The notes under the pieces: generated by a model | The model's database searches: none | Told to the model about the DNA's origin: nothing | What the model saw: the letters and a program-made list of their open reading frames with translations, nothing else | Translations under genes and position numbers: made by a program | Shown here: one piece after another, positions 1 to 8,112 of the stretch | Position numbering within the stretch: position 1 is the first letter of the stretch | Layout of the letters: the number at the start of each line of letters is the position of its first letter | Assembly: GCA_002279765.1 (NCBI GenBank) | Contig: NCCR01000040.1 | Span: forward strand, 1 to 32,899 | Source: Verrucomicrobia bacterium 12-59-8 | GTDB taxonomy: Bacteria > Verrucomicrobiota > Verrucomicrobiae > Verrucomicrobiales > Verrucomicrobiaceae | Direction of reading: 5' to 3' | Length of the DNA: 32,899 nt

Positions 1-2
1 CA

Positions 3-572
3 CCAAAACCACAACTCGCCCTCCGCCACTTTCGAGCCACTCTCCCTCGCTACTTCAAGGCTTGCCCCTCATTCGGCACTGCCTATGGGATGGCTGTGGA
101 TAAAAATCACAATGCCTCCCTGGAGCATTCGATAGTGTTAGCCGTTCATGAAATCGGCACATTTCGAATGGATCCTTACCTCGACTATTTGCGCGACATG
201 ATTCGGGCGCGTCCCGATGAGATCAATGCGAGGGCAAACGAAATTACCGCGAGAGTATTCCTTGAACGTGGAACTTCAGAGGATGTCCGGCTGCTGCAGG
301 AGTTGGCAAAGAAACGCCCCTTTTTGGCACCCTCTCTTGAACGAGCATTTGAATTCCAGCGATGGAAACATCCAGATCAAAGCAAGGTAGTAGCCCCCTC
401 CCAATCACTTGTTGTAGATGCACTGCAAGTCCCAGCCAAGGTGCCTGAAGCAAAGCCAGCAGTTGCAACACCAAGCGAAGAACTGACATCATCAACGCAC
501 TGGAGCATCATCGTGGTGTTGATCGTGGCGGCTGGCGGGCTGCTGTGGTTGTTGATCAAGCGGCGTTCGTGA
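3..572 (+). CDS. Unknown tail-anchored protein, probably 5'-truncated by the window edge
   Basis: The frame is open from base 3 with no stop, and the first internal Met is at base 90 (160 residues from there). Third-position GC before the Met resembles that after it, so the true start may lie outside the window. The visible part is soluble, helical and charged, then has a Pro/Ala/Val-rich linker and a single C-terminal hydrophobic segment of about 20 residues (SIIVVLIVAAGGLLWLLI) ending in KRRS. This is the layout of a tail-anchored inner-membrane protein with its bulk in the cytoplasm. I recognise no family. No partner gene is visible upstream, and the next gene is on the opposite strand. 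The coding call is fairly safe, the start is not. Confidence 0.5.
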   Translation, partial: PKPQLALRHFRATLPRYFKACPSFGTAYGMAVDKNHNASLEHSIVLAVHEIGTFRMDPYLDYLRDMIRARPDEINARANEITARVFLERGTSEDVRLLQELAKKRPFLAPSLERAFEFQRWKHPDQSKVVAPSQSLVVDALQVPAKVPEAKPAVATPSEELTSSTHWSIIVVLIVAAGGLLWLLIKRRS

Positions 573-597
573 GCGTTGTGGGAAATGAGGTCAGGGT

Positions 598-692
598 GGA
601 ATGGCACTTACTAAGCCCCTCTTTCGACGTGTTTACCCCTGCTATTATAAGGGCTATGGCCATCCATCCACCCCGTTAATTAAGTGCCATTC
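598..692. repeat. Short inverted-repeat element (MITE-like or IS remnant)
   Basis: A perfect 12-bp inverted repeat, GAATGGCACTTA at 599-610 and TAAGTGCCATTC at 681-692, encloses about 70 bp without a reading frame. The four bases GGGT occur just outside both ends (594-597 and 693-696) and could be a target-site duplication, although four bases can match by chance. The element sits in the 262-bp gap between two convergent genes (573-834). The rest of that gap holds only short, imperfect hairpins around 725-765 that do not make a convincing terminator. A non-autonomous transposon or the end remnants of an insertion sequence is the simplest reading. Confidence 0.5.
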
Positions 693-834
693 GGGTTAGG
701 GCACAAATTTTTGACAAAATGAAAGCCTAAAAAACATGCCAGGCATTTCGCGAGCATACCTAGGCCAAAAAATCTGATTTTCAACAATTTCGGTGACGGC
801 GAGGCGGCGCGTATTTTCGCCAATGAATCAGGCC

Positions 835-1719
835 TCACACGTCACACACCATCGCCGCGTGTCTCAGAGCGAGGATGGGATCGTCCCAGGTCGGGATGAA
901 CTCATGCGCGACGAAGTCGTGGTAGCCGATTTCAAGCACGGCCTGCATCACGGCGGGGTAGTTGATCTCCTGGTGCTCGTCCAGCTCGCAGCGGCCGGGA
1001 TTGCCCGCCGTGTGGATGTGGCCGATGTAGTCTTTGTGGAGGCGCAGGCGGCGGATGATGTCGCCGTTCATGATGCTGACGTGGTAGATGTCGAAGAGCA
1101 GCTTGAAATTGGGGCTGCCGATCTGCTTGATGAGATCGACGCAGAAGTCCACGTCATCACCGAAGTAGCCGGGATGGCCCTTCATCGGGTGGGAGCTGTC
1201 GCGGGAGTTCAGGTGCTCCAGGACGAGTGTGATGCCTTTCTTTTCGGCATGCGGCAGGACGGCTTTCCAGGTGTCGAGGCAGTCTTTGATGGCCTGCTCG
1301 CGGTCCATGCCTTCAAACTTCATCCCCGTAAAGGTGATGACCTTCTTGCTGCCGACATCGGCGGCGAGGTTGATGGAATCGGTGAGCTTGGCGACGACTT
1401 CTTCGCGGAATTCGGGATTGCAGGGGCCTTTGGCGAAGCCATGGCTGCCGACGAGGGAGATGTCGAGACCGAGAGCCTTCACATCGGGGTAGTATTTGCT
1501 GTCGATGCCTTCCATGCCGACGAGGCCGATGTCCTTGCAGTGCTTGGCCAGGACCAGGGTGTCCATCGGCTTGAAGCACCAGCCCATGACGGTGTGCTTG
1601 ATGCCATGGTTTCTGATGACGTAGGCAGGATCAGCGGCGGCTTTGTCGATGGATTGGGCGCTGAGACGGGAGGCTGCGGTGGCAGCAAGCGCGGTGGTGA
1701 AGAAATGGCGGCGGTTCAT
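835..1719 (-). CDS. Tat-exported TIM-barrel sugar phosphate isomerase/epimerase (hydroxypyruvate isomerase-like)
   Basis: This 294-residue protein belongs to the AP-endonuclease-2-like TIM-barrel family (PF01261), close to hydroxypyruvate isomerase-like proteins. It starts MNRRHFFTTALAATAA, a twin-arginine signal (RRHFF) followed by a short hydrophobic stretch, so export to the periplasm is predicted. Likely metal-site residues are Glu168 (LEHLN), Asp210 (FDIYH), His236 (GHIHTAG) and Glu273 (HEF), the usual pattern in the family. A longer frame runs upstream into mnmE, but the Tat motif fixes the start at 1719. It lies 26 bp downstream of mnmE on the same strand and is probably co-transcribed with it. 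The substrate is unknown: the family includes inosose, tagatose and hydroxypyruvate enzymes. Secreted paralogues of this type are common in Verrucomicrobiota and Planctomycetes. Confidence 0.85.
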   Translation of the reverse strand: MNRRHFFTTALAATAASRLSAQSIDKAAADPAYVIRNHGIKHTVMGWCFKPMDTLVLAKHCKDIGLVGMEGIDSKYYPDVKALGLDISLVGSHGFAKGPCNPEFREEVVAKLTDSINLAADVGSKKVITFTGMKFEGMDREQAIKDCLDTWKAVLPHAEKKGITLVLEHLNSRDSSHPMKGHPGYFGDDVDFCVDLIKQIGSPNFKLLFDIYHVSIMNGDIIRRLRLHKDYIGHIHTAGNPGRCELDEHQEINYPAVMQAVLEIGYHDFVAHEFIPTWDDPILALRHAAMVCDV

Positions 1720-1745
1720 GGTTGAGGAGTCAAACGGTGCCACGA

Positions 1746-3092
1746 TCACTTTCCTATGCAGAAGGTGGAAAAGATGACGTCGAGAATGCGCTCCACATCG
1801 ACCTGGCCAATGACATCGCCCAAGGCCTGGAGGGCGTCGCGGATTTCGAGGGCGATGAATTCGGGAGCCGCATTGCTTTCGAGGGCCGCCCTGGCGGCTA
1901 GAAGACGCTCTGCGCAACGCTCAAAGGCGGCCTTGTGCCGGGCATTGATGGCGATGGGATGATCCGCTGCGAGCGGTCCGGCGGTGGCGATGACATCGCG
2001 GATGGCATCGCGCAGCATTTCGATGCCACCACCTGTCAGACAGGAGAGCGGAATGGCACCGGGCGCGCCGCTCCAGTCAGCGTGGATACCCAGATCGCTT
2101 TTGTTGAGAATGAGTATGCGGCGGCAGGTGAGTTCGGGCGGAAGTTGAATCCGTTGGCTCGGGCATGGCGGCAGGCTGGCATCGACGACTTCAATGACGA
2201 GGTCGGCGCGTCCCAGTTCTCGCTCAGTGCGCTGAATGCCCACGCGTTCGATGTCGTCGCTGGCCTCACGCAGACCGGCGGTATCCACCAGGCGCAGCGG
2301 GATGCCGTGGACCTGGATGATCTCTTCGATGGTGTCACGGGTGGTTCCCGCAGTGGGGCTGACAATGGCACGCTCAAAGCCGAGCATGACATTGAGCAGG
2401 CTGCTTTTTCCCACATTGGGTGCGCCTGAGATGACCGTGCGGGCACCATGGCGCAGGATGCGGCCCTGCTCCGAGGTGGCGATGAGTTGATTGGCACTCG
2501 CAAGCACGGCATCAATGCGGCGCAGCAGATCGGCCCCGGTTTCGGGCGAGATGTCTTCCTCGGGAAAATCAATGTAGGCCTCGATATGGGCGAGCACAGG
2601 GATAATCTCCTGCTGCATCGCCACAGCCGCACGCCCGATGGCACCGCCGAGCTGCTCATTGGCAGCACGGAGCGCGAGCGTGCTTTGCGCATGGATCAAA
2701 TCCATCACGGCCTCGGCCTGCGTGAGGTCCATTTTGCCATTGAGGAACGCCCGTTGGGTGAATTCTCCCGGATCAGCAGCACGCGCCCCGCAGGCCAGCC
2801 AACGGTCCAAAATACGCTGCGTGACGAGAACACCCCCGTGGCCGTGGAATTCGATGATGTCTTCACCCGTGTAACTCGCTGGCCCCTTGAAGTAGAGCAG
2901 CAGACCTTGATCGAGCACGCCGCCGCCCGCATCCACAATGGAAACAAGATGCGCCTGTCGTGGCGTGACATTCACCGGCAATCGCGCGACCTGGGCGGCG
3001 ATTTGCAGCGCCTGGGGGCCGGAAATGCGCACAACACTGATCGCAGCCTCTCCCAGAGAGGTGGAAATGGCGGCGATGGTGTCATTGAGCAT
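1746..3092 (-). CDS. mnmE: tRNA uridine-5-carboxymethylaminomethyl(34) synthesis GTPase MnmE
   Basis: MnmE works with MnmG to build the cmnm5 modification on the wobble uridine of certain tRNAs, using a folate one-carbon donor and GTP hydrolysis. The 448-residue protein shows the full family layout: an N-terminal tetrahydrofolate-binding domain (about 1-117, with DTIAAISTSLGEAAISVVRISG and GEDIIEFHGHGG), a helical domain, and an inserted G domain with P-loop GAPNVGKS (223-230), GTTRDT (249-254), DTAG (270-273) and NKSD (330-333). It ends FCIGK, whose Cys is the conserved C-terminal motif needed for modification. Length and motifs are normal. mnmG is not in the window. The gene is divergent from the polysaccharide operon and leads the exported TIM-barrel gene. 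Confidence 0.97.
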   Translation of the reverse strand: MLNDTIAAISTSLGEAAISVVRISGPQALQIAAQVARLPVNVTPRQAHLVSIVDAGGGVLDQGLLLYFKGPASYTGEDIIEFHGHGGVLVTQRILDRWLACGARAADPGEFTQRAFLNGKMDLTQAEAVMDLIHAQSTLALRAANEQLGGAIGRAAVAMQQEIIPVLAHIEAYIDFPEEDISPETGADLLRRIDAVLASANQLIATSEQGRILRHGARTVISGAPNVGKSSLLNVMLGFERAIVSPTAGTTRDTIEEIIQVHGIPLRLVDTAGLREASDDIERVGIQRTERELGRADLVIEVVDASLPPCPSQRIQLPPELTCRRILILNKSDLGIHADWSGAPGAIPLSCLTGGGIEMLRDAIRDVIATAGPLAADHPIAINARHKAAFERCAERLLAARAALESNAAPEFIALEIRDALQALGDVIGQVDVERILDVIFSTFCIGK

Positions 3093-3174
3093 GGATAATG
3101 GTGTGAGGTCCGCAGCAGAAGTTCAAGAAGCGATCCTGGAACTTGCAACAAAAGACTTCTTCAGCGCTGAACTC

Positions 3175-3203
3175 TTGATCCTTGAATAGGCAAGGCTTAT
3201 GCT
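3175..3203 (+). promoter_or_regulatory. Candidate sigma70-type promoter for the polysaccharide operon
   Basis: TTGATC (3175-3180), a 17-bp spacer and TATGCT (3198-3203) each match four of six consensus bases. Transcription would start near 3210, giving a leader of about 36 nt before the ATG at 3246. It lies in the 153-bp divergent gap with mnmE. This is sequence inspection only. Confidence 0.4.
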
Positions 3204-3245
3204 CGTCCGCTTTCCAACCAGACCAACCAGATTTAACTGTCACGC

Positions 3246-4586
3246 ATGTTTGAACCAGCCATCCAAGACACCGCCATGGGTCCCTGGGCGCCAAGACATG
3301 TCTCATGGTTCGAAATGGCCAGCTATTTCTCTGGTGCGCTTCTGGTGGCCGCACTTGGAACGTGGTGGATATTGAAGCGTGGAGGCCGGATCGGACTGGA
3401 TAAACCGGACACCCGCCGCAAACTGCATGAGAAGGCGATCTCACGGCTCGGCGGTGCGCCGATTTTCCTGGCCGTGGGCCTGGCCTCAATTGTGGCTGGC
3501 TATATTGGCGGACTGGGGTGGACCCGCTGGCTGCCGGTGGCGGTGTGCAATGCAATGATATTCAGCGTGGGTTTCGTGGATGATCTCAAACCCCTGGGGG
3601 CCAAAGTGAAGCTGGTGGGCCAGATCGGCACGGCATTGATCTTGTACTCCCTGGGGGTTTCGATCGATATTCTCAGCAATCCGTTCGGGGAAGGCGCGTT
3701 GACATTGGGGTGGTGGAGCCTGCCACTGACCCTGCTCTGGCTGGTGAGCATTCCGAACATCGTCAACCTGATTGATGGCATGGACGGGCTGGCAGGCGGT
3801 TTCGGTCTTTTTTTAAGCCTGACGCTGGCTTTCCTCGGCTACTACAGCCGCCAGCCTGACGTCCTGGTTGTGTCACTGGCCATGGCGGGCGCACTGGCGG
3901 GTTTCCTGATCTTTAATCTCCCTCCAGCCAAGATTTTCCTGGGTGATGGCGGCGCTTATTTGATCGGCTTTTTTATCGCCTCAGTGTCACTGTTCACCTC
4001 GAACAAAGGGTCCATCATCGGTGCGCTGCTGGTCATCATCATTGCCTTGGGCGTGCCAATTTTGGACACTCTGTTTGCCATCATACGCAGAGCCATCCGG
4101 GGTGTTTCCATCTTCAACGCGGACGCTGAACACATCCATCATCGGCTGATTCTGCTGGGTTACAGCAAAGGGGGCGCACTTGCGGCCTTGTATGCCGTCT
4201 GCCTCGCACTGAGCCTAGTGGGATTGAGTATTTTGATGATCAAGGGAATCGCGCTGCCCGTGGTTGGTGCCTTTCTATTTTTGTTGGCACTGGGCACGGC
4301 CCGCTATCTGGGATACATCCGAAGCTGGTCCAATTTCCGCGCCCAGATCAACGAGACAATGGAGCGGCGCAGGCAGCGGGAATTCTTTCGGGCCTATGGT
4401 CGCGTACTGGATTTTGAGGTGGAGCGCTGCGCCGATTTGCAAAGTTTTGCCACCTTGTTTCAGCATGGGCTGGAACGCATGGGCCTGAGCATGCACACCC
4501 AGAACGGCAGTCGGTCTGAAATTTTAACCTTGGGCGGTGGCAGAAATTTCACCGCCCGCCTTGTTCCGCCCACAATCACGGCATGA
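3246..4586 (+). CDS. WecA/MraY-family undecaprenyl-phosphate sugar-1-phosphate transferase
   Basis: A polytopic membrane enzyme predicted to transfer a sugar-1-phosphate from a UDP-sugar to undecaprenyl phosphate, the first step of O-antigen, exopolysaccharide or teichoic-type polymer synthesis. The 446 residues contain the glycosyltransferase-4 signatures: VDD (111-113), NLIDGMDGLAGG (174-185), FLGDGGA (231-237) and the WecA-type DAEHIHHRL loop (293-301), the last distinguishing it from MraY. About ten membrane segments run to residue 350, followed by a roughly 100-residue C-terminal cytoplasmic extension that WecA of E. coli lacks. An alternative ATG at 3276 would remove ten residues before the first membrane segment. 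The stop overlaps the start of the ligase-like gene by 4 bp, indicating translational coupling. The sugar donor cannot be told from sequence. Confidence 0.88.
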   Translation: MFEPAIQDTAMGPWAPRHVSWFEMASYFSGALLVAALGTWWILKRGGRIGLDKPDTRRKLHEKAISRLGGAPIFLAVGLASIVAGYIGGLGWTRWLPVAVCNAMIFSVGFVDDLKPLGAKVKLVGQIGTALILYSLGVSIDILSNPFGEGALTLGWWSLPLTLLWLVSIPNIVNLIDGMDGLAGGFGLFLSLTLAFLGYYSRQPDVLVVSLAMAGALAGFLIFNLPPAKIFLGDGGAYLIGFFIASVSLFTSNKGSIIGALLVIIIALGVPILDTLFAIIRRAIRGVSIFNADAEHIHHRLILLGYSKGGALAALYAVCLALSLVGLSILMIKGIALPVVGAFLFLLALGTARYLGYIRSWSNFRAQINETMERRRQREFFRAYGRVLDFEVERCADLQSFATLFQHGLERMGLSMHTQNGSRSEILTLGGGRNFTARLVPPTITA

Positions 4587-7117
4587 AAGACGCATCCGAC
4601 CAGCTTGACGAGGCAGCACCAAAGCATCCACTGCTTGTCGGGGATGAATTGACCGACGTGGATTTGCGGCCGCAACAAGATGGCCTGGGGGAAGATGATG
4701 CTGACGATGAAAGCAACAGCCATCAGGACCGCAGTTACGAAGTAACTGGCCCTGCATGGAAGGGGTATGTATTCGCCGCGCTGCCTGTTTTTGCCTGCCT
4801 GTTTGGTGCGGGTCGCGAGACCTGGTCCAAGGGGCTCATCACCCTTCTCCTGGCGGTGCTGCTGATCTGCTTTGCGCCCAAGCGCAAACTGCCGCCGGTG
4901 GCATGGATCGCGCTGCTGGGAGCCATGCTCGCGCCACTGCTTGCGTTTCTGCCAGCCTCCTGGCTCTCCCAGCCTGCCACATGGCGAACCTCGCTGGTGC
5001 AGGACTGGGGTATCCACCTTTCAAACACATCGACTCCCCAGGCCGCTGTAACGCTGGAGGCATGGTTCTTTTTTATCGTCTGCTGCACCTGGCTGGGGTG
5101 GTGCCTGACACGGGGCTTTTCAGATCTGCAACGACGGTCCATGATCCAAACGCTCACTTTTGGCGGCATCCTGCTCTGCCTGCTCTCCATCCTCGAAGGA
5201 AGCAGGTGGATCGACATTCCCTGGTGGCCGCGCAATACCAAAGAATGGGGCAATGCCTTTGGTCCGTTTGCCAATCGCAATCACATCAGCAGCCTCGCCG
5301 CCATGACCTGCGTGCTCTGTGCTGCGGCCGGGCATGATGCACACAAACGAAAATCGCGCTTATGGCTGCCTTGTCTGCTGGGGTTTATCCCGCCGGTCAT
5401 CTGCATTTTCATGAACAGTTCACGCGCTGGACTGGTCCTGCTATTTCTTGGCATGACCGCCTGGTTTGGCACCATTGCCATGCGCCGCGGGTTCTTTCAA
5501 AAACTGGCTGTCTCCATTTCTCTGGTTTTCATCATCGCCACACTGCTGGTCATGTCCGGCGGGAATGTCTCCAAGCGGTTTACAGAAAATGGCATCGTCG
5601 ATTTTGCTTCAGACAATGCTCGTGGCTCCCTGTTTATCGAAACCCTCAAGATGACCCTTGACGCCCCCTGGACCGGCATCGGACTGGGAAATTTCGCAGC
5701 TGTCTTCCCCCAATTCTCCGGCATGGCTGAGCATGTAAGACGCTACCTTCATCCGGAGAGCGATCTGCTCTGGCTCCTGGCGGAAGGAGGGTTGCTGACG
5801 CTGCTGCCCGCCTTGCTGCTGCTGCTTTGGATTTTTCTGTCCACTGGCCCTTGGTTTGGCAAGAAAAAGAAACGCAAATCAGGCATGCAGGACCGTCGGC
5901 TGCGCAACGCCGCCGCCATCGTCTTCAGCCTCGGTGCTGTCCATGGCCTAGGCGATGTGCCCAGCCATGGTCTCGGTTATGCGCTCCTCATGGCCCTGCT
6001 AGCGGGCATCGCGATCCGGCCGCGCAGACTGCCGTCCGCATCTGACACGCCGCAACGACTGGCCTTCCGGCTGGGTGGAGTCCTGCTGCTGGCGCTTGGC
6101 GCAGCGTGGACGGCCATTGCGCTGGGACACCCGGTGCTGCCAGGAACGAGCGCGGCGGAAGCGTTGCGCAGCAGGGCGGTCAGGCTGGCCGACTCTGGTT
6201 CTCCCGCAGGTGCGCTGCCGCTCATGGATCAAGCCATTGAAATGGCCCCAATGGATTTCCGCTACTACTACGAAAGGGCCTCTCTGCGCCTTCGTCTCGG
6301 CCAGCCGAAGGAAGATGCCCTGCTGGATTTTTCCCGCTCACGCGCGCTTGATCCGGTTTACGCTCTGTTCTGTTTCTCGGAAGGCGTGATCTGGCTCGAT
6401 ATTGATCCGCAGTATGCAGTGGTCTGCTGGCGTGAATTTCTGCACCGCTATCCTGAGGCCGCCCCAGGGAACTATGGCGCCTACCGCCAAATGCTCAGCT
6501 ATTCCTACCAGCATCCTGAACTGCGCGGGCCGCTCTGGTCGCTGGCCACGACATCGGACTTAAAATTCGAGTTTCTGAGGACGGTGCAGACCCGTGATGA
6601 ATTCGAGCGCTGCTTGAAAAGTCTGCTGGTTCAACAACCTGACCTCAGAGGTTTGGAGTCCTCACAGCGGGAGAATCTCTTCGGCATTTGGTATCAGTAC
6701 GGCAGTCAGACAGACCTCATCGCGGCGCTGGAAACCAACCGCAAGTGGCGCGACGAAGGCTGGCGCATTCTCGCGGAACATTACGCACGAAATTCTGACT
6801 TCCAGCGTGCGTGTCAAACAGCCATGCCCTACTTGCCCTCGGTCATTCGTACCGCGCCTGGCACCAGCACTGACATCCCTGCTCTGGAGCGTGCCCTGCT
6901 ATACAATCCGACCGATGCCAGACGCGCCATTGATTTGTTCCAGGCACAGAAGACCCAGGGCGACATCAACGGCGCGCTGCGAACTCTGGAAAAAATAGCC
7001 GCTTTACCAAACGCCCCCGCTTACGTTCGCCAGGAGATCGCCAGTTTGTACATGTTGCAGCAGGATTTCCGCCGTGCCTGGGAGAGCCTGCGGGAGGCGA
7101 TGCAAAAGCGCCAATGA
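4583..7117 (+). CDS. O-antigen ligase/polymerase (Wzy/WaaL-like) fused to C-terminal TPRs
   Basis: The 844-residue membrane protein has three parts. Residues 1-55 are a strongly acidic cytoplasmic extension. Residues about 60-520 form a polytopic domain with O-antigen ligase features (PF04932): FGPFANRNH (227-234), SSRAGLVLL (279-287), GIGLGNF (365-371) and HPESDLLWLLAEGG (390-403). Residues about 540-844 are tetratricopeptide-like helical repeats (for example GALPLMDQAIEMAP and the C-terminal QQDFRRAWESLREAM). Such proteins polymerise or transfer undecaprenyl-linked glycan on the periplasmic face, so the TPR part is likely periplasmic. The ATGA overlap with the WecA-like gene makes a two-gene operon. 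Sequence does not separate ligase from polymerase, or from a protein O-glycosylation oligosaccharyltransferase. The next 186 bp to the following gene hold only a candidate promoter. Confidence 0.85.
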   Translation: MKDASDQLDEAAPKHPLLVGDELTDVDLRPQQDGLGEDDADDESNSHQDRSYEVTGPAWKGYVFAALPVFACLFGAGRETWSKGLITLLLAVLLICFAPKRKLPPVAWIALLGAMLAPLLAFLPASWLSQPATWRTSLVQDWGIHLSNTSTPQAAVTLEAWFFFIVCCTWLGWCLTRGFSDLQRRSMIQTLTFGGILLCLLSILEGSRWIDIPWWPRNTKEWGNAFGPFANRNHISSLAAMTCVLCAAAGHDAHKRKSRLWLPCLLGFIPPVICIFMNSSRAGLVLLFLGMTAWFGTIAMRRGFFQKLAVSISLVFIIATLLVMSGGNVSKRFTENGIVDFASDNARGSLFIETLKMTLDAPWTGIGLGNFAAVFPQFSGMAEHVRRYLHPESDLLWLLAEGGLLTLLPALLLLLWIFLSTGPWFGKKKKRKSGMQDRRLRNAAAIVFSLGAVHGLGDVPSHGLGYALLMALLAGIAIRPRRLPSASDTPQRLAFRLGGVLLLALGAAWTAIALGHPVLPGTSAAEALRSRAVRLADSGSPAGALPLMDQAIEMAPMDFRYYYERASLRLRLGQPKEDALLDFSRSRALDPVYALFCFSEGVIWLDIDPQYAVVCWREFLHRYPEAAPGNYGAYRQMLSYSYQHPELRGPLWSLATTSDLKFEFLRTVQTRDEFERCLKSLLVQQPDLRGLESSQRENLFGIWYQYGSQTDLIAALETNRKWRDEGWRILAEHYARNSDFQRACQTAMPYLPSVIRTAPGTSTDIPALERALLYNPTDARRAIDLFQAQKTQGDINGALRTLEKIAALPNAPAYVRQEIASLYMLQQDFRRAWESLREAMQKRQ

Positions 7118-7268
7118 AAACCGGGTGGAATCAGGACTGTTGCTGCACGGCAGTGAGTTAAGACAGGCGGCGCAGGAGCCTTGGAGGAGTAGCCTGCAAC
7201 GGGTCATTAATTTTGTGTCATTCGGAGCAAACTGCGCCAAACTTGCCTGAGTTGATCCATTGAACGCG

Positions 7269-7296
7269 TTGCCTTTGTCTCCCAGACCGTTATTCT
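7269..7296 (+). promoter_or_regulatory. Candidate promoter giving a near-leaderless GNAT transcript
   Basis: TTGCCT (7269-7274), a 16-bp spacer and TATTCT (7291-7296) each match four of six sigma70 consensus positions. The ATG of the acetyltransferase gene begins 8 bases after the -10 box, so the mRNA would have almost no leader, in line with the absence of a ribosome binding site there. Confidence 0.3.
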
Positions 7297-7303
7297 ATCA
7301 GCC

Positions 7304-7777
7304 ATGCCCGCAACTGAAATTGTACCACACATCGAACCGGCCACCATCGAAGACCTGCCCCAGTTGGTGGAGTTGCTGATGGCTTTGTTCAGTGAGGAGG
7401 AGGATTTCAAACCGGACCGCTCCAAGCAGGAGCATGGCCTGCGTCTCATTTTGGAGCAGCCCAACCGCGGCCGCATCTTCGTGCTGCGCACCGAGCACAA
7501 GGTCATTGGCATGATCAATCTGCTCTTCACCATCAGCACGGCGGAAGGCGGCCTGGTGCTCATCATGGAGGACGTCATCGTGCATCCGCAGCACCGCCGC
7601 CAGGGGTATGGTGGTCGCCTGCTCAATCACGCCATCGAATTCGCGCGGGAGAAACGCTTCCGCCGCATCACCCTGCTGACCGACCGCATCAGCGCCGACT
7701 CGCAGTCCTTCTTCCAGCAGCACGGTTTCCAGTTCTCCAAGATGATCCCGATGCGGCTTGTCTTCAGCGACATTTGA
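7304..7777 (+). CDS. GNAT-family N-acetyltransferase
   Basis: A 157-residue single-domain acetyltransferase (PF00583) that would move an acetyl group from acetyl-CoA to an amine. The acetyl-CoA pyrophosphate-binding motif A is clear: EDVIVHPQHRRQGYGGRLL, with the Q/RxxGxG/A loop as RRQGYGG around residues 106-112. It is followed by the typical helix and the FFQQHGFQFSKM C-terminal element. It starts a run of four closely spaced plus-strand genes that continues with a small membrane protein, a PrsW-like protease and cardiolipin synthase. The substrate is unknown, and free-standing GNATs of this size act on proteins, polyamines, amino acids or drugs. Confidence 0.88.
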   Translation: MPATEIVPHIEPATIEDLPQLVELLMALFSEEEDFKPDRSKQEHGLRLILEQPNRGRIFVLRTEHKVIGMINLLFTISTAEGGLVLIMEDVIVHPQHRRQGYGGRLLNHAIEFAREKRFRRITLLTDRISADSQSFFQQHGFQFSKMIPMRLVFSDI

Positions 7778-7790
7778 CACCTCCGTCGGC

Positions 7791-8105
7791 ATGCGCACGC
7801 TCCTCGCCTTCCTCCCCCGGCCCGAAGGTGGTACGACCAAGGTGCCGCGTGAGTGGGTGGAGGCCTCCGACTGGTTCGTGCTCATTACACTGGCCACGCT
7901 GCTGTTCCTGATGGGTGCCTTTGCGATGTGGGCTTGGCTCATCTGGCGGCGCACCACGAATCCAGAACCGCATGTCAAGCTGCTCATGGAGCTCGAAGAC
8001 GAAGCAGCGGCCGAAGCCCGCGCACGCACCCCCGCAGAGGAGGAACCGGACGCGCAGGCACCCTGGGAGCAGTCCCCCGACTGGTGGAAGAAAGCAGATT
8101 CTTGA
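7791..8105 (+). CDS. Small single-pass membrane protein with acidic C-terminal tail
   Basis: A 104-residue protein of no recognised family. It has a short N-terminal region, one hydrophobic segment (about 28-50, WFVLITLATLLFLMGAFAMWAW), a basic stop-transfer (IWRR), then a cytoplasmic tail rich in Glu, Ala and Pro ending in a Trp-rich PWEQSPDWWKKADS. I prefer the ATG at 7791. A TTG at 7758 in the same frame would overlap the acetyltransferase gene by 20 bp. The stop is 7 bp before the start of the PrsW-family gene, so the two are almost certainly co-transcribed. By position it could be an adaptor or regulator of the protease, but nothing in its sequence proves that. Confidence 0.7.
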   Translation: MRTLLAFLPRPEGGTTKVPREWVEASDWFVLITLATLLFLMGAFAMWAWLIWRRTTNPEPHVKLLMELEDEAAAEARARTPAEEEPDAQAPWEQSPDWWKKADS

Positions 8106-8112
8106 TTCCTGC

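Noticed and set aside
725..765. Possible terminator of the TIM-barrel gene on the minus strand
   Set aside because: Stems are short (ATGCC/GGCAT with one-base loop, GCCTA/TAGGC far apart) and the T run lies inside the outer stem, so it does not form a standard terminator.
793..1725. Open frame of 310 codons on the plus strand
   Set aside because: Antisense of the TIM-barrel gene; rich in Val, Asp and Ala with no motif, whereas the minus strand shows a Tat signal and metal-site residues.
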